Below are positions 24,263-35,109 of a stretch of 64,000 bases of DNA, piece after piece. A program made the position numbers and the translations under genes. The notes under the pieces are model-generated. The model was not told where the DNA came from. It saw only the letters and a list, made by a program, of their open reading frames with translations, and made no database searches. How positions within the stretch are numbered: the stretch's first letter is position 1; each line of letters starts with the position of its first letter. The stretch comes from an uncultured Phycisphaerales bacterium (lineage in GTDB: Bacteria; Planctomycetota; Phycisphaerae; Phycisphaerales; UBA1924): positions 1-64,000 of the forward strand of contig CALMPG010000103.1 of assembly GCA_937871915.1 (NCBI GenBank), written 5' to 3'.

Positions 24263-27200
24263 ATGAGCCTTGATCAATGCCATTCGACAGTCGGTGAGCT
24301 CCCGGTGAAGAAGCCGCGGGCGTTCGCCAGCACGCAGATCGGGACCGACGGGGGCGCCTACTTTCGCGGCCTCGAGGACGCGGCGGACACGCCGGAGTTC
24401 CGCGACTGGCTCGAGAAGGAGATGCCGACCGACGCGTCGCGCCTGCTCGAGAGTTCCCGCCGGTCGTTCCTGAAGTTGATGGGCGCCTCGGTGGCCCTCG
24501 CGGGCGCGGCGACGCTTCCGGGGTGCCGCCGGCCCGATCACAAGATCTACTCGTACTCGCGCGCTGTGCCGGAGGATGTGGTGCCGGGCAAGTCGCAGTA
24601 CTACGCGACGAGTCTGTGCCTGCCGGGCGGGGCGGTCGAGGGAATTCTGGTCGAGACGCACGAGGGCCGCCCGACGAAGATCGAGGGCAACCCGCTGCAC
24701 GCGGGGAACAACGGCAAGTCCAGCGCGTGGGCCCAGGCGAGCATCCTGAGCCTGTACGACCCGGATCGGCTCAAGGACCCGACGTTCACGGGCGTGGCGG
24801 GCGAGCCGGCGGACACGCCGCGCTCGTGGCTGGACTTCGCGTCGTGGTCGAGGACGCACTTCGAGGGGATGCGGGCGAGCGGAGGGGAGGGCCTCGCGTT
24901 CGTGGTGGACAAGAAGCGGTCGGCGTCGCGCGAGGCGATGAAGGCCCGGGTGAAGAAGGAGTTCCCGAAGGCGGCGTGGATCGCGTGGGACCCGACCGGC
25001 GGGGACGAGATCGTTCTTGGCGCGAAGACGGCGTTCGGCAGGCCGATGCGCGAGGTGCTGCACCTGGACCAGGCCGACGTGATCGTCTCGCTGGACCGCG
25101 ATATTCTGCTCGACGATCCGGCGATGCTGCGGAACACGCGCGGCTTCGCCTCGCGGCGATCGCCGATGACGACGACCGACTCGATGAACCGGCTGTACGT
25201 CGTCGAGTCGTCGCTGACGCTGACGGGATCGAAGGCGGACCACCGGCTTGCGGTGGCGCCGAGCCTGATTCCGTATGTCGCGGCCGCGATCGCGTCGAAG
25301 GTGGCCGGCGTCGGGGCCCATCACGGGGCGATCAAGGTGGTCGTCGAGCGGATGGGCCCGGAGATGGCCGGGAAGCTCGGGGCGGAGATGGCGGCCGAGG
25401 CGACGAGGTTCGTGGAGGAGGTCGCCAAGGACCTCGTGCTCGACGAGAAGGGGCAGAGCCGGCAGGGACGCGTTGTCGTGGTCGCCGGTCCGTCGCAGCC
25501 CGCGGCGGTGCACGCGCTCTGCCACGCGATGAACTCGGTGCTCGGGGCGGTGGGGAGCACGGTTTCGTATCGCCCGATGGGCGAGGACGAGGCGGCCTCC
25601 GGCGTGGCCGGCTTGAAGACCGTCGTGGATGCTCTGAACGCCGGGTCGATCGACACGCTCGTGTGCATCAATGTGAACCCGGCGTACGACGCGCCGGGGG
25701 ATCTGGGGTTCGGGGACGCGATGGTGAAGGCGGCCAACCGCGTGACGCTGTCGCTGGACAACGACGAGACGATCGCCCTTGGCACGTGGCGGCTGCCCGC
25801 GGCCCACGCGCTCGAGTCGTGGGGCGATCTGGAGTCCGTCGAGGGCGTGCACTCGCCGATGCAGCCGATGATCGCGCCGCTCTACGGCGGCAGGAGCGAT
25901 CTGGAAGTGCTCGCGATGATCTGCGGCGACGATCCGGCGACCGCCGACGGCCACGAGATTGTTCGGGCCACGTGGAAGTCCCGCGCCGGCTTCGCAGGCG
26001 GCGACTTCGAGAAGGCGTGGCGGCGCGCCCTGAACGACGGCGTGTTCATGGTCGAGGAAAAGAGTCCGGCGCCGAAGATCGACGGCGAAGCGGTTTCCGC
26101 GGCCCTGGGCGGGTGGAAGCCGACGCGCCCGAGCGACGACGCGATGGACGTGGTGTTCACGATGGGCCCGACAGGCGACGGTCGATTCGCAAACAACGCC
26201 TGGCTCAACGAGCTCCCCGATCCGATCACCAAGGTGGTCTGGGACAACGTGGCGATGGTCTCCAAGGCGACCTCGAAGAAGTTCGGCCTCGATCAGGACG
26301 ACGAGACCGACAAGAAGCGCTACGCCCACGTGATCAAGGTCACCGTCGGCGGCCAGAGCGTGGCGGCGGCCGCGTGGGTCATGCCGGGCATCGCCGACAA
26401 CACGGTCGTGCTGCGCTATGGCTACGGGCGGAAGAGCGTCGGTCGCGTCGGCGAGGAGACCGGGCACAACGTGTATCCGATCGCGGGCGTGGGCGGCTCG
26501 TCGCGCCGGTTCGCCTCGGGCGCGAGGGTTGAGCGCCCCACCGACGGCGAGCGTGCCTACCAGATCGTGACGACCCAGCACCACGGATCGATGGAGGGTC
26601 GCAAGATCATCCGGGAGGTGGACCTGCCCGCGTGGCAGCACTTCGGCGACGATCCCTTCCGCGGCATGGCGCCGGAAGATCGGGCCACCGCCAACACCGA
26701 TTCATACGGCCAGAAGCGCGCCCTGAACTTCGCCGAGCGGCTGGGCGAGCTCTCCCACACACCGGCGAACGTGAACGCGTACGTCAACCCGCAGCGCGGC
26801 ACGAAGTTGCCGGGAGAAATCGCGGGCACGCAGGCCGACAACGGGAGCGCGGCGTACGTGACCGGATCGACCGACGCGTCCGGCCGGGCGCGCCCGGTGG
26901 ACTTTGCCACGCGGCCGCAGTGGGGGATGTCGATCGATCTGTCCTCGTGCACGGGGTGCTCGGCCTGCACCATCGCCTGCCAGGCGGAGAACAACATCCC
27001 CGTCGTGGGCAAGACCGAGGTGAACAAGGGGCGCGAGATGCACTGGATCCGGGTGGATCGGTATTTCTCGGGGCACGGCGGGCGCGGCGACAAGTCGTTG
27101 AGCGCGGAGCACGTGTCGTTCCAGCCCGTGGCGTGCATCCACTGCGAGAACGCCCCGTGCGAGACGGTCTGCCCGGTGAACGCGACCGTGCACGGGCCGG

Positions 27201-27979
27201 AGGGCATCAACTACATGGTGTACAACCGGTGCATCGGCACCCGGTACTGCGCCAACAACTGCCCGTACAAGGTGCGCCGGTTCAACTTCTTCGACTACGG
27301 CGTGAAGAAGATCAACGGCGACTACATCGGCAAGGCGTCGATGGAGGCCGTGGGCGTGGGCCCGAAGAACGTGAACCTGATCCCGCCGCGCCTTCGCGAG
27401 CGGCTCGACGAGATCACCAAGCTGGGGATGAACCCGAACGTCACGATCCGGTCGCGCGGCGTGATGGAGAAGTGCAACTATTGCCTGCAGCGGATCAACG
27501 AGGCCCGTATCGAGGTCAAGCTCAAGAATCTCGAGGCGATCCCCGACGGGTTCTTCCAGGTGGCCTGCCAGCAGGCGTGCCCGGCCGACGCGATCACGTT
27601 CGGCGACATCTCCGACGATCAGACCAAGTATCCCGAGCCCGGGGGCGCCAGGCGCACCGGCAGCCGGGTGCGAGGCCTGCGGAATCACCAGCGGGCGTAC
27701 ATGCTGCTGGGGTATCTCAACACCCGTCCGCGCACGACCTACCTGGCCGGCATCCGCAATCCGAACCTGAACCTCATCAGCGCCGACCGAGACTTCCGGA
27801 TGCACAACCCGTTCGAGCATGGGCACGAGGCGGGCGAGCCCGGCGGCGGCGGGCCGGAGAACGGGGCGGCGGTCGAGCACGGCAGTGCGGCGATTCACAA
27901 TGTCTTCGATCCGGCCAAGGCCGGCAATGACGCGGGCTATCGGCTGAGCCTCGCGGTGATGGAGCGGACCCACGCATGA
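24263..27979 (+). CDS. actB: Alternative complex III subunit ActB, molybdopterin-like/iron-sulfur fusion
   Basis: A 1238-residue fusion of two modules known from ActB. The N-terminal part (to about 890) is a molybdopterin-oxidoreductase-like domain; in this family it lacks the cofactor. The C-terminal part is a four-cluster ferredoxin domain with [39 protein letters not shown] and CNYCLQR ... CQQACPAD. A twin-arginine motif [11 protein letters not shown] (64-74) directs Tat export. The iron-sulfur clusters pass electrons from the quinol site toward the ActA/ActE hemes. The start is ATG 24263; the open frame upstream overlaps actA out of frame. Its stop overlaps the actC start (ATGA). Confidence 0.94.
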   Translation: MSLDQCHSTVGELPVKKPRAFASTQIGTDGGAYFRGLEDAADTPEFRDWLEKEMPTDASRLLESSRRSFLKLMGASVALAGAATLPGCRRPDHKIYSYSRAVPEDVVPGKSQYYATSLCLPGGAVEGILVETHEGRPTKIEGNPLHAGNNGKSSAWAQASILSLYDPDRLKDPTFTGVAGEPADTPRSWLDFASWSRTHFEGMRASGGEGLAFVVDKKRSASREAMKARVKKEFPKAAWIAWDPTGGDEIVLGAKTAFGRPMREVLHLDQADVIVSLDRDILLDDPAMLRNTRGFASRRSPMTTTDSMNRLYVVESSLTLTGSKADHRLAVAPSLIPYVAAAIASKVAGVGAHHGAIKVVVERMGPEMAGKLGAEMAAEATRFVEEVAKDLVLDEKGQSRQGRVVVVAGPSQPAAVHALCHAMNSVLGAVGSTVSYRPMGEDEAASGVAGLKTVVDALNAGSIDTLVCINVNPAYDAPGDLGFGDAMVKAANRVTLSLDNDETIALGTWRLPAAHALESWGDLESVEGVHSPMQPMIAPLYGGRSDLEVLAMICGDDPATADGHEIVRATWKSRAGFAGGDFEKAWRRALNDGVFMVEEKSPAPKIDGEAVSAALGGWKPTRPSDDAMDVVFTMGPTGDGRFANNAWLNELPDPITKVVWDNVAMVSKATSKKFGLDQDDETDKKRYAHVIKVTVGGQSVAAAAWVMPGIADNTVVLRYGYGRKSVGRVGEETGHNVYPIAGVGGSSRRFASGARVERPTDGERAYQIVTTQHHGSMEGRKIIREVDLPAWQHFGDDPFRGMAPEDRATANTDSYGQKRALNFAERLGELSHTPANVNAYVNPQRGTKLPGEIAGTQADNGSAAYVTGSTDASGRARPVDFATRPQWGMSIDLSSCTGCSACTIACQAENNIPVVGKTEVNKGREMHWIRVDRYFSGHGGRGDKSLSAEHVSFQPVACIHCENAPCETVCPVNATVHGPEGINYMVYNRCIGTRYCANNCPYKVRRFNFFDYGVKKINGDYIGKASMEAVGVGPKNVNLIPPRLRERLDEITKLGMNPNVTIRSRGVMEKCNYCLQRINEARIEVKLKNLEAIPDGFFQVACQQACPADAITFGDISDDQTKYPEPGGARRTGSRVRGLRNHQRAYMLLGYLNTRPRTTYLAGIRNPNLNLISADRDFRMHNPFEHGHEAGEPGGGGPENGAAVEHGSAAIHNVFDPAKAGNDAGYRLSLAVMERTHA

Positions 27980-29538
27980 GCGTAATTCACCCTGACGAGT
28001 TGAACGCGAAGCGCCTGACGGGCGTGCTCGGGCTGGACCGGCCGCAGGCCATCGATGCGCGGACCGGCGACGGCACGCTCATCGACGACCCGGCCAAGCG
28101 GGCCCCGCTGGTGCTCAACGGCCGGTCGTTCCACGACATCACGAACATCGTGTGCGGGTATGTCGAGGAGAAGCCGGGCGGCTGGTGGCTGGTGGCGCTG
28201 GGCCTGGCGGCGATGCTCGCCGGCATCGGCACGCTGATGATCGTCTACCTGCTCGTGACGGGCGTGGGCGTGTGGGGCCTGAACAACCGGGTGGACTGGG
28301 CCTGGGACATCACGAACTTCGTGTTCTGGATCGGCATCGGCCATGCCGGCACGCTGATCTCGGCGATCCTGTGCATTCTGAAGCAGAAGTGGCGGACGAG
28401 CATCAATCGCGCGGCGGAGGCGATGACGATCTTCGCCGTGATCTGCGCCGGCACGTTCCCGGGCATCCACGTGGGGCGGATCTGGTTCATCTGGATGGTG
28501 TTCCCGATCCCGAACTCCAACGGGATCTGGCCGAACTTCAAGAGCCCGCTGCTGTGGGACGTGTTCGCGGTGAGCACGTACTTCACGGTCTCGCTGCTGT
28601 TCTGGTACATGGGGATGATCCCGGACATGGCGACGCTTCGCGACCGCGCGGTGGGCCGCCTGCGGGCCTCGACGAGCGGGCCGACGGTGCTGCCGTTCCT
28701 GAGGCTGCGGGTCGACCAGCTGCGGGCGTGGATCTACGGGTTCCTCGCTCTGGGCTGGCGGTTTTCCAGCCGGCACTGGCGCGAGTACGAGAAGGCGTAT
28801 CTGCTGCTGGCGGGCGTGTCCACGCCGCTGGTGCTCTCGGTGCACTCGATCGTGTCGTTCGACTTCGCCACGTCCATCCTGCCCGGGTGGCACACGACGA
28901 TCTTCCCGCCGTACTTCGTGGCCGGGGCCATCTTCGGCGGCTTCGCGATGGTGCTGCTGCTGATGATCCCGGCCCGCGAGCTCTACCCGAACATGAAGGA
29001 CCTGATCACCCTTCGCCACCTGGAGAACATGGCGAAGATCCTGCTGGTGACGGGCTCGATGGTCGGCTTCTCCTACGCGATGGAGTTCTTCATCGCGTGG
29101 TACTCGGGCAACAGGTACGAGGCGGACGTGTTCGTGTTCAACCGCCTGGTGCCGCCGTTCCTGGCCGGGCCCGACGGGCGGTACGCGCCGTACTGGTGGG
29201 CGTACTGGACGATGATCTTCTGCAACGTCGTGTCGCCGCAGGTGTTCTGGTTCCGCGGGTGCCGGGTCAGCCCGCTGTGGATCTTCGTCGTGTCGTGCTT
29301 CATCACCGTCGGCATGTGGTTCGAGAGGTTCGTGATCATCGTGACGAGCCTGCACCGGGCCTTTCTCCCCGGGCAGTGGGGCATGTTCTACCCGACGCCG
29401 GTGGACATCCTCACCTTCGTGGGCACGTGCGGGATCTTCCTCTTCCTGTTCCTGCTGTTCCTGAAGTTCCTGCCCGCGTTCGCGATGAGCGAGATCAAGA
29501 ACGTGACGCCGGCGGCGTCGCCGCACGAGGACCACTGA
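27976..29538 (+). CDS. actC: Alternative complex III subunit ActC, NrfD-like membrane protein
   Basis: 520 residues with about ten hydrophobic helices, of the NrfD/PsrC family that binds the quinol. It begins at ATG 27976, overlapping the actB stop by four bases. Seen motifs include [23 protein letters not shown] cut after the first helix, [10 protein letters not shown], the FPGIHVGR loop and [11 protein letters not shown] in the middle, with [13 protein letters not shown] near the C-terminus; all are typical of ActC. It pairs with ActF, the second NrfD-like subunit. It lies in the cytoplasmic membrane. Confidence 0.94.
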   Translation: MSVIHPDELNAKRLTGVLGLDRPQAIDARTGDGTLIDDPAKRAPLVLNGRSFHDITNIVCGYVEEKPGGWWLVALGLAAMLAGIGTLMIVYLLVTGVGVWGLNNRVDWAWDITNFVFWIGIGHAGTLISAILCILKQKWRTSINRAAEAMTIFAVICAGTFPGIHVGRIWFIWMVFPIPNSNGIWPNFKSPLLWDVFAVSTYFTVSLLFWYMGMIPDMATLRDRAVGRLRASTSGPTVLPFLRLRVDQLRAWIYGFLALGWRFSSRHWREYEKAYLLLAGVSTPLVLSVHSIVSFDFATSILPGWHTTIFPPYFVAGAIFGGFAMVLLLMIPARELYPNMKDLITLRHLENMAKILLVTGSMVGFSYAMEFFIAWYSGNRYEADVFVFNRLVPPFLAGPDGRYAPYWWAYWTMIFCNVVSPQVFWFRGCRVSPLWIFVVSCFITVGMWFERFVIIVTSLHRAFLPGQWGMFYPTPVDILTFVGTCGIFLFLFLLFLKFLPAFAMSEIKNVTPAASPHEDH

Positions 29539-29573
29539 GTTCGGAGTTTGCGGGGCGCGCGGGCGCCGAGTAG

Positions 29574-29600
29574 ATAGGACCCATCGGACCAACAGGACCT
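29574..29600 (+). repeat. Three 9-base tandem units in actC-actD spacer
   Basis: ATAGGACCC, ATCGGACCA, ACAGGACCT run in register just upstream of actD. A related, weaker pattern (AGGTCCCGC, GGGTCCAAG) is present in the coxC-coxD spacer near 37697-37714. Confidence 0.65.
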
Positions 29601-29609
29601 ATACCAAGC

Positions 29610-30179
29610 ATGGCCAAGGCACACAACACAATCTACAAGACCAGCGCGGGCGAGGTGGTGTACGGGATGATGGCGGAGTTCGCCACGCCCGCCGACACCT
29701 TCCACGCCGCGGAGAAGATCCGTGATTCCGGGTACAAGAAGTGGGACGTCTACTCCCCGTTCATGATCCACGGCATCGACGAGGCGATGGGGCTCAAGAA
29801 CAGCCGCCTGCCGCTGGCGGTGGGCCTGATCGGTCTGACCGGCGCGGCCGTCGGCTTCGGGTTCCAGTACTGGGTGGCGACGCGGGGATTCGGCACCGTC
29901 GTGCAGGGCAAGCCCCTTGGCGCCTGGCAGGCGTTCATCCCGGTGACGTTCGAGATCGGCGTGCTCTTCACGGCGTTCACGGCGCTCCTGGCCATGCTCG
30001 CCTTCAACCTGCTGCCGATGTGGTACCACCCGCTCATGAAGAAGGAGCGGTTCCTGCGCGTGAGCGACGATCGATTCGTCATCTGCATCGAGTCCCGCGA
30101 CCCCAACTTCGATTCCAAGAAGACCTGGTCGCTGCTGGAGGGGGCCAAGGGGTACAACGTGCAGCTGGTGGAAGAGTGA
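29610..30179 (+). CDS. actD: Alternative complex III subunit ActD (DUF3341)
   Basis: 189 residues. The N-terminal cytosolic half contains VYGMMAEFATPADTFHAAEKIRDSG and KWDVYSPFMIHGID, hallmark blocks of DUF3341. Two transmembrane helices (about 70-92 and 110-132) surround FGFQYW. A short cytosolic tail ends the protein. It is a membrane subunit of alternative complex III without a cofactor; its exact role is not established. The start is ATG 29610. The stop codon lies inside the first unit of a 14-base repeat that continues into the spacer. Confidence 0.93.
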   Translation: MAKAHNTIYKTSAGEVVYGMMAEFATPADTFHAAEKIRDSGYKKWDVYSPFMIHGIDEAMGLKNSRLPLAVGLIGLTGAAVGFGFQYWVATRGFGTVVQGKPLGAWQAFIPVTFEIGVLFTAFTALLAMLAFNLLPMWYHPLMKKERFLRVSDDRFVICIESRDPNFDSKKTWSLLEGAKGYNVQLVEE

Positions 30180-30213
30180 GCGGTGGAGAGTGAGAAGCGG
30201 CGAGTGAGAAGCG
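30174..30213 (+). repeat. 14-base repeat in actD-actE spacer
   Basis: Units begin GAGTGAG at 30174 (partial), 30188 and 30202, with GAGTGAGAAGCG in the last two. The first overlaps the actD stop. A related AGCGGAGAGTGAGA stretch occurs near 45328 downstream of gyrA. Confidence 0.65.
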
Positions 30214-30248
30214 AGAAGGTCGGAACCCGTTCGAGCCCGAATGACACG

Positions 30249-31076
30249 ATGAACATGCACGACACCACAACCCGAGTTCGGCACACGCTGGCGATGGCCG
30301 GCCTTGGCGTGCTCTGCCTGGCGGGCCTCTCGGCCTGCCAGGGGGAGCGCAGCGATGAGCCGCCCCACCAGTTCCTCCCGGACATGGACGACAGCCCCAA
30401 GTTCAAGCCGCAGACCGAGACCGAGTTCTTCGCCGACGGGCGGGCCATGCGGCCGCACGTGCCGGGGACGGTCGCGTTCGGCGATACCACGCGGGTCGAT
30501 GATCTCTCGCGGGCGAGGTACCTGCGGGCCTCGGCCGAGGTGTGGGACGGCCTGGACCCGGCGGGCACCCCGCTGGCCGAGGGCGAACCGGCGTACGCAA
30601 AGACCATCCCGGGCGGCGCGCTGGAGGTGTTCAAGGCCCGGCTCGACGACCACCACGAGCCCTACGCCGACGACGCCGACGCCATGAAGAAGATGATCAC
30701 CCGCGGCCAGGAGCGGTTCAACATCTATTGCTCGGTCTGCCACGGCTTCAAGGGCGAGGGGAGCGATCCGGCGAACTTCACCGGCGGGATCGTCGGCCGT
30801 CGCTGGAAGACGCCCGTGCCGAACTTCCACGATCCCAAGTATTCCGACAAGACGGTGAAGACCGGCCTGGACGGGTACGTGTTCAACGTGATCCGCCACG
30901 GCGTTCCCGACGCCGACCCGGCCAAGCCGCTCAAGATGCCCTCGTACGCGGACAAGGTGTCCGAGATCGACGCGTGGGCGATCGTGTCGTATGTCCGCAC
31001 GCTCCAGGCGGCGTGGACCGAGCAGACCCCCACCCCTCCCGCCACCTCTGGCGGCAACGCGGGAGGTGCAAAGTGA
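30249..31076 (+). CDS. actE: Alternative complex III subunit ActE, monoheme cytochrome c lipoprotein
   Basis: 275 residues. The signal peptide ends in lipobox LSAC (Cys30), so it is anchored to the outer face of the cytoplasmic membrane. One heme site CSVCH lies at 161-165, and a Met ligand is likely in KMPSYADKV. It delivers electrons from the ActA/ActB side to the oxidase. I chose ATG 30249 at the signal peptide; an in-frame start at 30183 would add 22 charged residues from the repeat region. The C-terminal tail is Thr/Pro/Gly-rich. The stop overlaps the actF start. Confidence 0.92.
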   Translation: MNMHDTTTRVRHTLAMAGLGVLCLAGLSACQGERSDEPPHQFLPDMDDSPKFKPQTETEFFADGRAMRPHVPGTVAFGDTTRVDDLSRARYLRASAEVWDGLDPAGTPLAEGEPAYAKTIPGGALEVFKARLDDHHEPYADDADAMKKMITRGQERFNIYCSVCHGFKGEGSDPANFTGGIVGRRWKTPVPNFHDPKYSDKTVKTGLDGYVFNVIRHGVPDADPAKPLKMPSYADKVSEIDAWAIVSYVRTLQAAWTEQTPTPPATSGGNAGGAK

Positions 31077-32383
31077 GCAGCATCGGCATGGGCAACGCCC
31101 ACTCGCATTCGGCGCCGGCGCACCACGAAGAGGCCCATATCGCCGCGCGGCGCGAGCTCGACCTGGCCAGGCTCAACCCCGGCCCGGGGTTCGCGTCGAT
31201 GGCCCGCAACGGCCTGTTCTTCGTCGGCCTGATCGGCATCCTCGTGGTCGCGTTCAGCGCGTTCACGGGGGGCGAGGGGGCCGGGAGGGTGGCCGCGCAG
31301 CAGCACGCGCTGGTGTCCTACCACATGGGGTTCCTCTATGCCCTTGGCCTCGCGCTCGGGGCGCTTGGCCTGCAGATGATTCTGCAGCAGTTCAACGCGG
31401 GGTGGTCGGCCACGGTGCGGCGCACGGCGGAGACCTTTTCCAGCCTGTTCTGGGTCGTCGTGATCCTGTTCCTGCCGATCGCGTATCTCGAACTCACGAC
31501 GACGCACGGGCTGGTGTTTCCGTGGATGGATCCGGCCCACCAGGACCAGGTGTACCACGAGAAGGCCGGGTTTCTCAACGAGAAGGCGTGGGCGATCCGC
31601 GCCGCGATCTACTTCATCATCTGGATGGTTCTGGGCACGCGCCTGTACCGTCTCTCGCGGAGGCAGGACGAGACGGGCGATCGCTGGCTGACGGCCAAGG
31701 CCCGCTTCATCAGCTCGTTCGGCCTGCTCATCTTCGCGCTGACGACCGCGTTCGCCTCGTTCGACTGGTTGATGTCGATGGACCACCACTGGTTCAGCAC
31801 GATGTTCGGCGTGTACTTCTTCGCCGGGGCCACGGTGAGCTGCCTGGCGGTGATATGCCTGATTCTGTGCTCGCTGCGGGCCTCCGGCCGGCTGGGCAGG
31901 CTGTTCACCGAGGAGCACCAGCACGACCTGGGCAAGCTGCTCTTCGCGTTCACCGTGTTCTGGGCGTACGTGACGTTCTGCCAGTACTTCCTGATCTGGT
32001 ACTCCAACGTCCCCGAGGAAGCGGCGTTCTACAATCTCCGCAACGACTCGAGCTACAAGAGCCTGTTCCAGCTCCTGTGCATCGGCCACTTCCTCGTGCC
32101 GTTTGTGATCCTGCTGGTCCGTCCGATCAAGCGGAGCGCGACGGGCCTGTGGATCGTGGCGCTGTGGATGGTGGTGATGCACGGGATCGATCTGGTGTAC
32201 ATCGCCCGCCCGATTGTCTCGGGCGTCGCTCCGGGCAACAACGTGTGGGTGGACATCGCGGGCGTGCTCGGCCCGACGTGCCTGTTCCTGGGGTTCGTGG
32301 TCTGGAAGATGGGGCGAGCGCCGCTCGTGCCCATCAAGGACCCGCGGCTCTCGGAGGTCCTCGCCCACAAGAACTACGTCTGA
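31073..32383 (+). CDS. actF: Alternative complex III subunit ActF, NrfD-like membrane protein
   Basis: 436 residues with about ten hydrophobic helices. It is the second NrfD-like subunit, structurally parallel to ActC. The N-terminus is His-rich (HSHSAPAHHEEAH). Family features include YHMGFLYALGLALG, the AFASFDWLMSMDHHWFSTMFGVYFF type helix split at residue 240, and YFLIWYSNVPEE near 300. The start is GTG 31073, overlapping the actE stop (GTGA) with GGGAGG upstream; an internal ATG lies five codons later. It completes the actABCDEF order. Confidence 0.92.
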   Translation: MSSIGMGNAHSHSAPAHHEEAHIAARRELDLARLNPGPGFASMARNGLFFVGLIGILVVAFSAFTGGEGAGRVAAQQHALVSYHMGFLYALGLALGALGLQMILQQFNAGWSATVRRTAETFSSLFWVVVILFLPIAYLELTTTHGLVFPWMDPAHQDQVYHEKAGFLNEKAWAIRAAIYFIIWMVLGTRLYRLSRRQDETGDRWLTAKARFISSFGLLIFALTTAFASFDWLMSMDHHWFSTMFGVYFFAGATVSCLAVICLILCSLRASGRLGRLFTEEHQHDLGKLLFAFTVFWAYVTFCQYFLIWYSNVPEEAAFYNLRNDSSYKSLFQLLCIGHFLVPFVILLVRPIKRSATGLWIVALWMVVMHGIDLVYIARPIVSGVAPGNNVWVDIAGVLGPTCLFLGFVVWKMGRAPLVPIKDPRLSEVLAHKNYV

Positions 32384-32419
32384 TCGTCGGCCACGAACCG
32401 CCCGTCAAGAGACCCGAAC

Positions 32420-32893
32420 ATGTCCGATCCCCATCTCAACGCCGCCGACCCGCACACGAGCGTGCATCCGCCCCACGCGCACCACGTCCACGAAACGTCG
32501 CCGATGCACGACGCCGTGGACCAGTGGCACGACCATTCCCACGACGAGCGTCCGCAGCACGCCCACACCGACGTGATCAACACCCGCCTGGTCCTGGCGG
32601 TGGGTCTTGCGCTCGCCGGCGTGATCGTCGTGGCGGTGGTCGTGGTGTACGGGTTCTACGTCCACTACAACACCCAGCGCTCGAGCGAGCGGGAACGCAC
32701 GAGCGCCTTCGGCTCCCCGCTCACGGACACCCGCATCGAAAAGGCCAGGGATCTCTCGATGCTCGCCACGGGCGGCTCGTACCAGGTGTCCACCGGCGAC
32801 GAGAACGCCAAGAAGACCATCACCATCGCCCCCATCGGACAGGCCATGGACAGGGTCGTTCGGGCCTACACCAGGGCGCCCGCACGCAAGTAG
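32420..32893 (+). CDS. His-rich single-TM protein in ACIII/oxidase operon
   Basis: 157 residues, no recognised family. The first 50 residues hold about a dozen His (HPPHAHHVHE, HDHSHDE), a possible metal-binding stretch. One transmembrane helix (about 56-82) follows. The outer C-terminal domain has TRIEKARDLSMLATGGSYQVS and ends IAPIGQAMDRVVRAYTR. Its place between actF and the SCO gene suggests a role in assembling the complex, perhaps copper handling, but that is inference. Confidence 0.75.
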   Translation: MSDPHLNAADPHTSVHPPHAHHVHETSPMHDAVDQWHDHSHDERPQHAHTDVINTRLVLAVGLALAGVIVVAVVVVYGFYVHYNTQRSSERERTSAFGSPLTDTRIEKARDLSMLATGGSYQVSTGDENAKKTITIAPIGQAMDRVVRAYTRAPARK

Positions 32894-32910
32894 CCCCGCA
32901 GCATTTCCGA

Positions 32911-33870
32911 ATGACCATCCGCCCGACCATCCTCGCGTTTCTCGCCCGCACGATCGCGGGCGTGGCGTGCTGCGCCGGTGCGCTCCTGGGCGGGGTCGCC
33001 GGCGGACAGGTGATCCCCAAGGACATGCCCGAGCCCGTGCGCGGCCTGGAGGTCGAGAACCACTCGGGCCGGCAGGTCCCGCTCGCGCTCCAGTTCACCG
33101 ACGAGGCAGGGAGAATGGTCGGCCTCGGAGACTACTTCGACCGTCCGGCCGCGAACGGCAAGGCGAAGAAGCCGCTGGTCGTGCAGATGCTGTACTACCG
33201 CTGCCCGATCCTGTGCCCGACGGTGCTCAGGAAGTTCACCGAGACGATCCAGAGGATCGACTTTACGGTCGGGCGCGACTTCGACGTGGTGCTGGCAAGC
33301 GTCGACGCCCGCGACACCCCGGCCGACGCGACGGCCCAGAAGGCCGCGCAGGTGATCGCGTACAACCGCCCCGGCGAGGACGTCCGCGACGGGTGGCACT
33401 TCTTGACCTCCAAGGGGGACAGCCCGCGAAGGCTCGCCGACGCGCTGGGCTTTCCGTACCGCTACATCCCCGAGTCGGGCGAGTATGCCCACGGGGCGTG
33501 CCTGTTCGTGCTCACTCCCGAGGGGAAGATCTCGCGGTACTTCACGGGCCTGAACTATCCCTCCTCGGATGTGCGGCTGGCGCTGCTGGAGGCCTCGGGC
33601 GGGAAGATCGGGACGGTCTTCGACGCCTTCACCCTATGGTGCTACCACTTCGACCCGAGCACGGGCAAGTACACGCTCGCGGCCATGCGGGTGATGCGTG
33701 CCGGGGGCGCGGCCTCGGTGCTGTTCATCGGCGGGGTGATCCTCGCCATGTGGCGCTTCGAGGTCCGCAAGAAGCGCAGGTTGAAGGCGGCCGCCCTCGA
33801 GTCGGCCGCGCCGTCCGATTCTCCCAGTCTCCCCGGTGGCCCGGCCACGCTCACAGGATCGATGTCATGA
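32911..33870 (+). CDS. sco: SCO1/SenC-family copper chaperone
   Basis: A 319-residue thioredoxin-fold protein needed to build the CuA centre of cytochrome oxidase subunit II. A signal peptide or anchor lies at 8-32. The copper ligands are Cys98 and Cys102 (CPILC) and probably His194 (EYAHGACLFV). The C-terminus has an additional transmembrane helix (about 268-286) and a basic tail, which is less common. It sits directly before coxB, its client, and the stop overlaps the coxB start (ATGA). The start is ATG 32911. Confidence 0.92.
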   Translation: MTIRPTILAFLARTIAGVACCAGALLGGVAGGQVIPKDMPEPVRGLEVENHSGRQVPLALQFTDEAGRMVGLGDYFDRPAANGKAKKPLVVQMLYYRCPILCPTVLRKFTETIQRIDFTVGRDFDVVLASVDARDTPADATAQKAAQVIAYNRPGEDVRDGWHFLTSKGDSPRRLADALGFPYRYIPESGEYAHGACLFVLTPEGKISRYFTGLNYPSSDVRLALLEASGGKIGTVFDAFTLWCYHFDPSTGKYTLAAMRVMRAGGAASVLFIGGVILAMWRFEVRKKRRLKAAALESAAPSDSPSLPGGPATLTGSMS

Positions 33871-35021
33871 CCATGATCGCGGACATTCCCATCACGCTGG
33901 CGCAGGAGGGGCTGAAGAAGTACTTCTTCTTCAGCACCGGCGCGTCCAGCCAGGCGACCGAGACCGAGAACCTGTTCATGTACATCATCTGGGTGAACAT
34001 CCTCAGCTTCGCCATGCTCATGGCGCTGCTGGGGTGGTTCATCCTGAAGTACCGGCGCTCCAAGCAGACGGCGAACTACCAGGTGAGCCCGGCCCACCAC
34101 ACGCCGCTGGAACTGGCCTGGTCGATCATCCCGCTGCTGATCATGGTGCCGATCTTCTACTACGGGTTCACCGGATACGCCGACAAGCTGGCGGCGCCGG
34201 CGGACGCGGAGGAGATCATGGTGACGGGGGAGAAGTGGAAGTGGAGCGTCACCTACGCCAACGGGGCCGAGCCGCAGGGCGACCCGGTCTACCTGACGGA
34301 GACGAGGATCCCGTCGGTGGAGTTCGTGGTGCCGGTGCACCGGCCGGTGAAGCTGATCATGAACTCCCGGGACGTGATCCACGCGTTCTACATCCCGGAC
34401 TTCCGGACGAAGATGGACGTGATCCCCAACCGGTACACGTCGATGTGGTTCTATCCCGAGAAAGAGACCAACGAGCGGGACAGGACGACCGGGCGGTTGC
34501 GCGACCCGAGCCAGGCGGAGAACCCGCCGCACAAGGTGTTCTGCGCGGAGTATTGCGGGCAGAACCACTCGGAGATGATGGCGCAGCTTCGGGTGGTGTC
34601 CCAGGAGGCCTACCGCGAGACCATCCGCAAGTGGACCGACTACCGGCAGGACGTGACGATCCTCAAGGTGGGCCAGCTTGTGTACAACCGCAAGGGGTGC
34701 AACGCGTGCCATTCGGTGGATGGGACCGCCTCGACGGGCCCGACGTGGAAGAACATGTTCGGGGCAAGGCACGAGTACACCAACGGGACGACCGACACGG
34801 TGACCGAGAACACCCTCCGCGACGACATCCTGTACTCCCAGAAGCGTATTCTGAAGGGATATCCCACCAGCATGCCCATCTTCGCCGGGCAGATCTCGCC
34901 GCTGGAGATGGATGCGCTCGTGCTCTACATCAAGTCGCTCTCCGACGCGCACGAGGCCGAGGCCGTGGCGCCGGGGTCCAAGACCGTCGGTGAGTATCGC
35001 AGCGAGCAGAAGCCCAAGTAG
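33867..35021 (+). CDS. coxB: Cytochrome c oxidase subunit II fused to cytochrome c (caa3 type)
   Basis: 384 residues. Two transmembrane helices (about 37-61 and 82-101) precede the cupredoxin domain. The CuA ligands are His172 (IHAFYIP), Cys226, Cys230, His234 and Met237 in [15 protein letters not shown]-terminal cytochrome c domain carries CNACH (278-282) and a likely axial Met in YPTSMPIF. The fusion makes this a caa3 oxidase, receiving electrons directly from alternative complex III or a c-type carrier. The start is ATG 33867, overlapping the SCO stop. Confidence 0.95.
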   Translation: MTMIADIPITLAQEGLKKYFFFSTGASSQATETENLFMYIIWVNILSFAMLMALLGWFILKYRRSKQTANYQVSPAHHTPLELAWSIIPLLIMVPIFYYGFTGYADKLAAPADAEEIMVTGEKWKWSVTYANGAEPQGDPVYLTETRIPSVEFVVPVHRPVKLIMNSRDVIHAFYIPDFRTKMDVIPNRYTSMWFYPEKETNERDRTTGRLRDPSQAENPPHKVFCAEYCGQNHSEMMAQLRVVSQEAYRETIRKWTDYRQDVTILKVGQLVYNRKGCNACHSVDGTASTGPTWKNMFGARHEYTNGTTDTVTENTLRDDILYSQKRILKGYPTSMPIFAGQISPLEMDALVLYIKSLSDAHEAEAVAPGSKTVGEYRSEQKPK

Positions 35022-35109
35022 CCCGTTCCGTTCATTCGACCGTTCGACATCTCCGTCCGCGTCCGAGGCTCCCCCCCGTTTCGTTCCCTCCGTTTGGAGG
35101 CCACACACC

